Source: CAYQTO01 sp964420455 (GTDB lineage Bacteria > Sumerlaeota > Sumerlaeia > SLMS01). Taken from it: a stretch of 12,403 nucleotides of DNA. The stretch is taken from contig CAYQTO010000111.1 of assembly GCA_964420455.1 (NCBI GenBank), positions 1 through 12,403 on the forward strand, written 5' to 3'. The notes beneath the pieces were generated by a model, which was given only the letters and a program-made list of their open reading frames with translations, ran no database searches and was not told the DNA's origin. A program made the translations under genes and the position numbers. Positions 1-5,569 of this stretch are shown piece by piece. Positions within the stretch are counted from its first letter, which is position 1; each line of letters begins with the position of its first letter.

Positions 1-385
1 CGTCCGAGGGGGCGATTCGCCGCCTGCGCGCGCGGCGGTGCGTCGTCGGTGGGAGCTGCTAAAGGCCGTGTCGGTGCTCCAGGTGTCGCCGGCAGTGCTC
101 CATCTTGCGCGAAGGGCGCAGGACGACCGTCCTTTGGCGGCGATCGGGGGACTTGTCCGACAGTTGGTCGGTGGGGGACTCGCGACGGGAAAAGAAGGGC
201 GAGCAGTGCGCCCACAGGCCGGCGTGCCGGACCTCGCCCGGGGGGAGCGGTTGGCCGCGTTGGCTGCGTTCGCGATGCCCTCGCTGGCGCCGCGTCCGCT
301 CCGGGCGGTGCCGCGAATCGCCCGGGCCCAAGTAGCCTTCGCGCCGACCGAGAAGCCCTTCAGCAGCCTGCCACCCGGCTAGGGT
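1..385. other. Left-edge stretch without a confident gene
   Basis: Several frames are open but none is convincing. The best candidate is a plus-strand frame open from base 2 to a TAG at 380-382 (126 codons, possible GTG start at 38). It would be the C-terminal part of a gene convergent with the glycosyltransferase ending at 386. Its translation is rich in Ala, Arg, Leu, Val and Gly, matches no family I recognise, and resembles a shadow frame in GC-rich DNA. On the minus strand one frame is stop-free from 378 to 1 but has no ATG, GTG or TTG. A short hairpin (CCGAC/GTCGG, 157-171) is visible. No tRNA or terminator was seen. Confidence 0.4.
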
Positions 386-1963
386 TCAGGTCGGTTCCTT
401 GGCGGGGGTGTCGTCCAACTCGGGATCGGCGATGGGGATGTCGTCCGAATCGGAGTCCAGGGGGCCGCCCTCCCAATGCACCCACGACCAGGGGACGGGG
501 GGCTCGATGCCCGGTGTGAGGGCAGGGACGAGGACATACTTCTCGCGGGCGACCTCGTCGAAGACGATGCCCTGGCGGTGGTAGCGGGAAATGTGGCCCA
601 TGTCGCCGAAGCGCTTGCGTGACATGAAGAGGAGGGCACCGGGGTGGTGGGCGAGATAGGCGCCGATGTCGTGGTGGTCGACGTCGGCGACCGGGTGGCC
701 GAGATAGAAAAGGAGAAAGGGGCGGGGCTCGCCAAAGATGGCAACAGGGCGGCCGCTGGCGGCCTCGTCGTTCATGACGGTGGCGTAGTGGCGGAGGGAG
801 CGGTCGATGGTGCGGAGATGACCGTCGCGCAAGGCAAGGGGGACATAGACAAGGGGAAAGAAGAGCAGCGGGGAGAGGAGGAGACGCCAGCGCCAGCGCG
901 GGGCGTTGTCGCGGAGGGCCCAGTCGACCCCGGCAAAGGCGAGAAGCAAGGCGAGGGCAGGGACCGCGCTGACCATATAGATCGATTCCTTGGCCGGGAC
1001 GACCGAGAGGATCAGGACGGGGGCGACACCGCTCGCAAGGAGGTAGGCGGGCGTGAGAGAGTGCCGGCCCAGGCGATGGCGGACGGGCTTTTCGAGGAAG
1101 CGGAGGAACAGTAGGGAAAAGGGGGCGAAGGCGCCAAGAGTCACCATGCCATAGAACCAGAGGGGCTCGGTCTGGATGGGCGTCGGCTGGATGCGGAGGC
1201 GGGCTTCCTCGCGGAGGGTGGAGGAGGCTTCGTGCCACCCGACAGCATCGACGACGGCAAGACACCAGAGGGCGAAGGGGAGAAGACCGAGGAGGTGGGC
1301 GGCGGGCCATTCCCACCGGAGCAGGTGACGCCAGCGGCCGCGAAACAGTGGGGGGAGGAGCATCGCCGGAAGGACGAAGGCGTAGGGAACGGGGAACTTG
1401 TACATGTTGGCGAGGGCGAGGGCGGCGCCGCCAAGGAGGATGGGGGCGGTGGCGGCGCGCGCCTGGTCCAGACGACGGAAGGCGTGCCACCAGGCCCACA
1501 GGGTGACGAGCACCCAGAGGCACAGATGGATGTCGATCTGGCTCTGGCGGGCGCGGTCGAGGATCAGGAGGTTGGTTGCGGCGACGAGGCCGGCGAGGAA
1601 GGCGATGCGCCGGTCCGCGAAGGCCTGCCAGGCCCAGGTAGAGACAACAAGGAGGACGGCGATGCCCGCGAGGGCGCTCGGGAGGCGGGCCGCCGCCTCG
1701 TTGATGCCGAAGAGGCTGTAGGAGGCGGCCGTGTGCCAGTAGATGAGGGGGGGCTTCTTGAGATAGGGCTCATGGTTGAGGCGGGGAACGATCCAGTCGC
1801 CGGTGAGGAACATTTCCTGAGGCGGGTACCCTCGTTGGCCCTCGTGGTCCGTGGCGATATCGCGGTCGATGCCGGGGAGGATCAGCACCAGGGCGAAGAA
1901 AACGAGGACGACGATGGAGGTGAGGAAGTTGCCCTGCCAGTTGCTGGTCATGAAGCCGTTCAC
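386..1963 (-). CDS. GT39/ArnT-like membrane glycosyltransferase
   Basis: Integral-membrane glycosyltransferase of the ArnT/PMT (GT39) superfamily, 525 residues. These enzymes move a sugar from a polyprenyl-phosphate carrier to a lipid or protein on the periplasmic face of the inner membrane. Seen: a first membrane helix at about residues 13-31, then the first periplasmic loop with an acidic motif (D39-H-E41) and the segment GDWIVPRL...KKPPLIYW (55-76), which is the ArnT-like signature. About ten further hydrophobic helices follow, then a soluble C-terminal domain (roughly 390-525) with a very acidic Pro/Asp-rich tail. The length suits the family. The start is GTG at 1963 with an in-frame ATG at 1951. 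Neither has a clear Shine-Dalgarno, so the start is uncertain by four residues. It lies downstream of the nitroreductase on the same strand but is separated by a hairpin and has its own promoter-like element. The acceptor substrate cannot be told from the sequence. Confidence 0.9.
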   Translation of the reverse strand: MNGFMTSNWQGNFLTSIVVLVFFALVLILPGIDRDIATDHEGQRGYPPQEMFLTGDWIVPRLNHEPYLKKPPLIYWHTAASYSLFGINEAAARLPSALAGIAVLLVVSTWAWQAFADRRIAFLAGLVAATNLLILDRARQSQIDIHLCLWVLVTLWAWWHAFRRLDQARAATAPILLGGAALALANMYKFPVPYAFVLPAMLLPPLFRGRWRHLLRWEWPAAHLLGLLPFALWCLAVVDAVGWHEASSTLREEARLRIQPTPIQTEPLWFYGMVTLGAFAPFSLLFLRFLEKPVRHRLGRHSLTPAYLLASGVAPVLILSVVPAKESIYMVSAVPALALLLAFAGVDWALRDNAPRWRWRLLLSPLLFFPLVYVPLALRDGHLRTIDRSLRHYATVMNDEAASGRPVAIFGEPRPFLLFYLGHPVADVDHHDIGAYLAHHPGALLFMSRKRFGDMGHISRYHRQGIVFDEVAREKYVLVPALTPGIEPPVPWSWVHWEGGPLDSDSDDIPIADPELDDTPAKEPT

Positions 1964-1984
1964 GTCCGTAAAACGATCAGGTTA

Positions 1985-2013
1985 TCTTTAATCCGGATAG
2001 CAAACCCAGACAA
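1985..2013 (-). promoter_or_regulatory. Candidate sigma-70-type promoter for the GT39 gene
   Basis: Read on the minus strand: TTGTCT (2013-2008), a 17-base spacer, then TAAAGA (1990-1985). This is a reasonable -35/-10 pair in a locally AT-rich patch just upstream of the GTG at 1963. The implied leader would be only about 10-20 bases, which fits the absence of a clear ribosome-binding site. Matches to consensus are partial, so this is a prediction. Confidence 0.4.
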
Positions 2014-2033
2014 AACACTCGAACTTTGTCTGG
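2006..2033. repeat. 9-bp perfect inverted repeat in the GT39 upstream region
   Basis: CCAGACAAA (2006-2014) and its exact reverse complement TTTGTCTGG (2025-2033) are separated by 10 bases. The left arm covers the candidate -35 element of the minus-strand promoter, so the dyad could be an operator. It could also form an RNA hairpin. No regulator gene is adjacent. Confidence 0.5.
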
Positions 2034-2087
2034 ATTATATTGCGAAACGGGTCAAGAAGATTGGAATCCGTGGACATGCCATCATGT

Positions 2088-2123
2088 CGTTGCCCCCCGG
2101 CGCTCGGTGGCCGGGGGGCAACG
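2088..2123 (-). terminator. Strong 14-bp hairpin downstream of the nitroreductase
   Basis: Arms 2088-2101 and 2110-2123 are perfect reverse complements (14 bp, including a run of six C against six G) around an 8-base loop. The hairpin begins 24 bases past the nitroreductase stop codon (2148) in the direction of transcription, where a terminator belongs. There is no T-tract on either strand after it. It may therefore be a U-less terminator, an mRNA 3'-end stabiliser, or act on both strands. Confidence 0.5.
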
Positions 2124-2147
2124 TTCCAACGGACGGGGGTGCAAGGG

Positions 2148-2753
2148 TCAGAAGCGGTTCTCGACGACGACTTCCTCGAGGGCGAGCTGGCCGGGCTTGG
2201 GCCAGGAGTCCTTGGTCTTCCTGCCGATGGCGACCATGGGGCCCATGACGTGATCCTCCGGGAGGTTGATCAGCTTGGCGACCTCGTCGATTTCGAAACC
2301 GATCATCGGGCAGGAGTCGTAGCCCATGGCCTTGGCGGCGAGCATCAGGGTCTGCATGGCCATGCCGATGCTGCGCTGGGCCTCGTCACGCTGGAGCCAG
2401 TCGCGCCCCTCGTGGAAGGGACCCATCCATCCAACAAGCAGGTCGGCAACCTGCTGGGGGGCATTGCGCCAGTAGCGCTGGGGATCCTTCGTCCATGCCT
2501 TCGCGTCGGCGGTCATGATGATCAGGAGGGACGCGTCGGTCATTTGGGCCTGGTCGTTGCCGAAGTCCTTGCGGATCTTCATGCGGAGGTCGGGATCGCG
2601 AACGATGACAAAGCGCCAGTGCTGGATGTTGAAGCTGGTGGGGGACTGGATGGCGGCTTCGAGGAGTTTCTTCTCCTCCTCGGGGGTCATGCGGTGGTCC
2701 GGGTCGAAGTGCTTGATGGCGCGGCGCTGGTAAATCGCGTCGAGGACGTCCAT
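2148..2753 (-). CDS. Nitroreductase family protein
   Basis: FMN-dependent nitroreductase-superfamily enzyme, 201 residues, the usual length. It is cytoplasmic, normally dimeric, and uses NAD(P)H to reduce nitro-aromatics, quinones or similar acceptors. Seen: the N-terminal FMN-phosphate contact QRRAIKHF (9-16), the conserved segment SPTSFNIQHWRF in which Ser/Asn/Gln line the flavin, and the later GYDSCPMIGFE segment before the family's C-terminal strand. I place the start at the ATG at 2753, not further upstream, because homology begins immediately there and AAAGGA lies 11 bases before it. It is transcribed away from the epimerase gene. The true substrate cannot be read from sequence; members are often annotated only to family level. 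Confidence 0.92.
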   Translation of the reverse strand: MDVLDAIYQRRAIKHFDPDHRMTPEEEKKLLEAAIQSPTSFNIQHWRFVIVRDPDLRMKIRKDFGNDQAQMTDASLLIIMTADAKAWTKDPQRYWRNAPQQVADLLVGWMGPFHEGRDWLQRDEAQRSIGMAMQTLMLAAKAMGYDSCPMIGFEIDEVAKLINLPEDHVMGPMVAIGRKTKDSWPKPGQLALEEVVVENRF

Positions 2754-2890
2754 GGCGTGCGGGTTCCTTTGTTGGTGGCTGGCAGCCAACAGCGGCGGCG
2801 AGCGGAGCGGGGGCAAGCAAAGGAGCGGCCGTGTGGTCGGAACTGGGGGCGCGGAGTCCGGAGGTACCTCACCCCGGCGGACGGCTTATG

Positions 2891-2920
2891 TTGACGCCCA
2901 ACCCCCATTGGCCGTTTACT
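2891..2920 (+). promoter_or_regulatory. Candidate promoter for the epimerase-GT2 pair
   Basis: TTGACG (2891-2896), an 18-base spacer and TTTACT (2915-2920) lie in the 267-base divergent region between the nitroreductase and the epimerase-like gene. The -35 matches consensus at five of six bases and the -10 at four of six. The leader to the chosen start at 3021 would be about 90 bases. The TTGAC-N20-TTACTG pattern recurs upstream of the gene at 5570. Confidence 0.35.
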
Positions 2921-3020
2921 GCAACTCCCGAAAAGGTGCATAAAGGCAATTAACTGACGTGGTCCGCGAATCTTGGGCGACGGGGCCGACTTATTCCATC
3001 GCAGGATGAGGAAACCGCTC

Positions 3021-3566
3021 ATGCAAATTGTGGCCGACCGTAACGACCAACCGCTCGATGCCTCGAAGCCCACCCAGCGAGAGTCCACCGTGAAGCCGGA
3101 TGGGACCCTGAAACGGCGCCTGATCGAAGGGGTGCAGATTCGCAAACTGGTGACCCATCTCGATCCCCGTGGGTCGGTCACCGAGCTACTCGATTCGCGG
3201 TGGGACATCGCCACGGATCCGATGGTCTATACGTACTTTGTCAGCATCCGGCCGGGCCAGGTGAAGGGATGGATCCGCCACACGCACCAGTGCGACCGGG
3301 TGGCGATCATCCTGGGGTCGCTCCAGTGGGTGCTGTACGACGGCCGGCCCGATTCCCCCACCCATGGAATGGTGAACGACCTGACCTACGGGACGGCGGA
3401 CCGGGCCTTGATCCTGGTCCCGCCGGGCGTGTGGCACGCCGTGCGGAACGTGGCGGAAACCGATTCCTTTTTCGTGAACCAGCCGACCCGTGTCTATACG
3501 CACGAGGCTCCCGACAAGGAACTGCTTCCTCTCAAGAACGAAATCATACCCTACCGTTTCCGCTAG
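3021..3566 (+). CDS. RmlC-like cupin, dTDP-4-dehydrorhamnose 3,5-epimerase family
   Basis: Small cytoplasmic cupin (181 residues) resembling dTDP-4-dehydrorhamnose 3,5-epimerase and related sugar-nucleotide epimerases/isomerases. Seen: a conserved DPRGSVTELL segment (48-57); the cupin core GWIRHTHQCDRVAIILG (83-99) with H87 and H89; VLYDGR.DSPT (104-114); the second cupin motif ILVPPGVWHAVRNV (131-144) with H139; and a C-terminal LPL....IPYRF ending typical of the family. The start is the ATG at 3021, because GAGGA lies 8 bases upstream; the nearer upstream ATG at 3006 lacks spacing for one. A family-2 glycosyltransferase follows after 5 bases, so the two are surely co-transcribed. No rmlA, rmlB or rmlD is visible nearby, so the exact reaction (rhamnose or another deoxysugar) is open, and a plain sugar-binding cupin role is possible. 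Confidence 0.8.
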   Translation: MQIVADRNDQPLDASKPTQRESTVKPDGTLKRRLIEGVQIRKLVTHLDPRGSVTELLDSRWDIATDPMVYTYFVSIRPGQVKGWIRHTHQCDRVAIILGSLQWVLYDGRPDSPTHGMVNDLTYGTADRALILVPPGVWHAVRNVAETDSFFVNQPTRVYTHEAPDKELLPLKNEIIPYRFR

Positions 3567-3571
3567 GATCA

Positions 3572-4468
3572 ATGCCCCGCGTCACGGTCATTATTGCCAC
3601 CTACAACTGGAGCACGGTTCTGCCGTACTCGGTGGGGAGCGTCCTGCGTCAGACCTTTACCGACTGGGACCTGTGGGTGGTCGGCGACGGATGTACGGAC
3701 GACACGGCGGAGGTGATGGCCCGATTCGATGACCCCCGGGTGAAGTTCCACAATCTGCCGGAAAACGCCCGGGATCAGGCGGTTCCGAATCAATGGGGGC
3801 TCGAGCATTCGGACAGCGAGTACGTCTGCTATCTCAACCATGACGACCTGTATATGCCTCACGCGCTCGAGGCTTACCTCGCATCGGTGCGCGACGACGC
3901 GCCGGGCGTCTCGGGCATTGGTGTGATGATCATGGTGGATGGCACGTACAGGCTGACTTCCACCTGCGCGGGAGGATACCGGGCGCGACCAGCGGACTGG
4001 GCGACGCCCTCGTGCATGTTTCATCGTCGCGAGGCGGCGCTCGAGGTTGGCGGGTGGATTCCCCTGCGGATCAGCAACAACGTGCCGATGATGATGCTTT
4101 GGCGTGGCCTTGTGGAACGCTACGGCCCCTTCGCACCGTGCCACCGGCTGGTCTGCGTGAAGTTCCCCGCGGCCACCCGCAAGGGGGTCTACAAGACCCG
4201 CCCCTGTCACGAGCAGCAGGACTATACAAAGTGGATTGAGACAGAACCGGACTTCGAGGCGCGTCACCTCGGGTTCTTGCTGGAGGCGTATTCACAGCCG
4301 AAGCCGCTCCCGCCGCCAAAGCTCGATCCGGTCGAGCGCCTCTGGAAGGGCCTCAAGCGGCGCCTCCTCCCCCGGCCCGGAAAGCCGCCCACGCCCTTTG
4401 GTCTCGAACACATGAAGTGGGCTCTCAAGAACAAGGGCGTCGAGGACGAGGACTTGACCGGCAGATAA
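3572..4468 (+). CDS. Family 2 glycosyltransferase (GT-A fold)
   Basis: Inverting GT2-type glycosyltransferase, 298 residues, using a nucleotide-sugar donor at the cytoplasmic face. Seen: N-terminal VTVIIATYN (4-12), the nucleotide-binding GDGCTDDT (38-45), and the metal-binding DxD-like NHDDLY (89-94), followed by a typical acceptor region. No membrane helix is visible. The C-terminal 60 residues are Lys/Pro/Arg rich (KRRLLPRPGKPP and similar) and could contact the membrane surface. The start is the ATG at 3572, five bases after the epimerase stop, where family homology begins within two residues. A close AGGA upstream gives weak ribosome-binding support, suggesting translational coupling. 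Together with the epimerase it probably contributes one sugar-transfer step to a surface polysaccharide or glycoprotein; donor and acceptor are unknown. Confidence 0.92.
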   Translation: MPRVTVIIATYNWSTVLPYSVGSVLRQTFTDWDLWVVGDGCTDDTAEVMARFDDPRVKFHNLPENARDQAVPNQWGLEHSDSEYVCYLNHDDLYMPHALEAYLASVRDDAPGVSGIGVMIMVDGTYRLTSTCAGGYRARPADWATPSCMFHRREAALEVGGWIPLRISNNVPMMMLWRGLVERYGPFAPCHRLVCVKFPAATRKGVYKTRPCHEQQDYTKWIETEPDFEARHLGFLLEAYSQPKPLPPPKLDPVERLWKGLKRRLLPRPGKPPTPFGLEHMKWALKNKGVEDEDLTGR

Positions 4469-4545
4469 GGAGGCAAGGGGGGCGGAGTACTTGCCTGCAA
4501 TGGGCGGTTCTCTTGTTCTTCCACGCGCCGGCGCCGTGTTCGTGG

Positions 4546-4573
4546 TTGCCCCGTGGGCGGATTCCTGTATAGA
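4546..4573 (+). promoter_or_regulatory. Candidate promoter for the exported EEP hydrolase
   Basis: TTGCCC (4546-4551), a 16-base spacer and TATAGA (4568-4573) lie 31 bases before the start at 4605. Each hexamer matches consensus at four of six positions. The 136-base gap after the glycosyltransferase and a good ribosome-binding site (AGGGG, 9 bases before the ATG) fit a separate transcription unit. Confidence 0.35.
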
Positions 4574-4604
4574 CGATCAATCTCAAAAAAAGGGGACTCA
4601 TGCC

Positions 4605-5474
4605 ATGCGTCTCGCCGCCGCGCTGGCCCTCGCGCTCATGCTTCCTGCGTTCTCCGTCGCCAACCCCGCGCTTACCTTGATGACATTCAACATCCGCCAC
4701 GGGCTGGCGAATGACGGCCCGAACCGTTGGGAGCTTCGCAAGCATCTGCTGCTCGACGTCATCAGGGCGCACGAGCCGGACATCGCCGGGATGCAGGAGG
4801 TCCATCGGTTTCAGGCGGACTGGCTCGACGGGAAGCTGCCCGGGCACGACTGGTATGGGGTGCCGCGGACCTCGGGGAGCGAGGGGACCGCAGGCATGGA
4901 CGAGATCGCGCCGCTCTTCTACCGGCAGGGGGCCTTCCGACCGCTCGCCCTCGGGACCACCTGGCTCTCGGAAACGCCGGACGCCTGGGCGACCACCGGG
5001 TGGGACGCGTCGATGCCGCGGACGGCGACCTGGGGGCGGTTTCGCGACGAGGCGGCGGGTCGCGAGCTGTGGGTTGTCAACGTCCACTTCGATCATCGGG
5101 GGGAAGTGGCACGGCTCGAGAGCGCGCGCCTCCTCGCCCGATGGATCGATGACAACGTGCCCGACGGGGTGCCGTGTGTGCTGAGGGGCGACTTTAATGC
5201 GTGGGGCGGGACGAGCGATCCCTGGAAGGCGTTGGTTGGGGAGGGGGGCTTGCGGGACGCGTGGACCGAAGCGCCGGAGACAACCGGCCCGGCGGCCACC
5301 TGGACGGCTTTCAAGGCACCGGACCCGGACTCCGGGGCGCGGATCGACTGGATTCTGTGGCGGGGGCCGTTGCGCGTGCTCCGGGCCGAGTCCGCCACGC
5401 GCCAGGACGGCGAGCGATGGGCCTCGGACCACATGGCTGTGGTCGCGGAGTTCGAATGGCTGGAGCCTAATTGA
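4605..5474 (+). CDS. Exported endonuclease/exonuclease/phosphatase-family metal hydrolase
   Basis: Metal-dependent hydrolase of the EEP superfamily (DNase I, AP endonuclease, inositol phosphatase and sphingomyelinase fold), 289 residues. All catalytic elements are visible in order: N29 in TFNIRHG, metal ligand E65 in QEV, H161 in VNVHFDH, D196 and N198 in RGDFNA, D248 in RIDWIL, and D275-H276 in SDHMAV. It should therefore be active on a phosphodiester or phosphomonoester. Residues 1-19 form a signal peptide (short n-region, Ala/Leu core, SVA cleavage site before N20), so it acts outside the cytoplasm. The start is the ATG at 4605, with AGGGG 9 bases upstream; longer in-frame starts would bury the signal peptide. 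It is followed 95 bases later by another exported protein. Whether the substrate is nucleic acid, a phospholipid or a sugar phosphate cannot be told. Confidence 0.92.
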   Translation: MRLAAALALALMLPAFSVANPALTLMTFNIRHGLANDGPNRWELRKHLLLDVIRAHEPDIAGMQEVHRFQADWLDGKLPGHDWYGVPRTSGSEGTAGMDEIAPLFYRQGAFRPLALGTTWLSETPDAWATTGWDASMPRTATWGRFRDEAAGRELWVVNVHFDHRGEVARLESARLLARWIDDNVPDGVPCVLRGDFNAWGGTSDPWKALVGEGGLRDAWTEAPETTGPAATWTAFKAPDPDSGARIDWILWRGPLRVLRAESATRQDGERWASDHMAVVAEFEWLEPN

Positions 5475-5507
5475 GATCATGCAAAAATGCCGGACAGGGA
5501 AGGTGCG

Positions 5508-5537
5508 TTGACAGCATCTTTTGGAGCGAGGGTTACT
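5508..5537 (+). promoter_or_regulatory. Candidate promoter for the CIA30-thioredoxin gene
   Basis: A perfect -35 consensus TTGACA (5508-5513) is followed 18 bases later by GTTACT (5532-5537), a weak -10 (three of six). It lies 33-62 bases upstream of the ATG at 5570. The spacing from TTGAC to TTACTG is identical to that of the candidate promoter at 2891. Confidence 0.35.
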
Positions 5538-5569
5538 GGATCGAATGTACAAGGATCAGGAAACCATCC

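Noticed and set aside
360..1523. Long minus-strand open frame (387 codons) in another frame of the GT39 gene
   Set aside because: The translation is Pro/Arg-rich low complexity; the overlapping frame has clear GT39 signatures and membrane helices.
1232..2248. Long plus-strand open frame (338 codons) antisense to the GT39 gene and running into the nitroreductase
   Set aside because: Gly/Glu/Ala-rich composition typical of shadow frames in GC-rich DNA; it overlaps two well-supported genes on the other strand and a hairpin.
2776..2788. Dyad TGGCTG-G-CAGCCA upstream of the nitroreductase as an operator
   Set aside because: Only 6-bp arms around a single central base, with no promoter elements nearby; weak evidence on its own.
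4525..4534. Palindrome GCGCCGGCGC upstream of the EEP hydrolase
   Set aside because: Short all-GC palindromes are expected by chance at this base composition.
4425..5552. 375-codon minus-strand frame antisense to the EEP hydrolase
   Set aside because: Pro/Arg/Gly-rich with no motif; the sense frame has every EEP catalytic residue.
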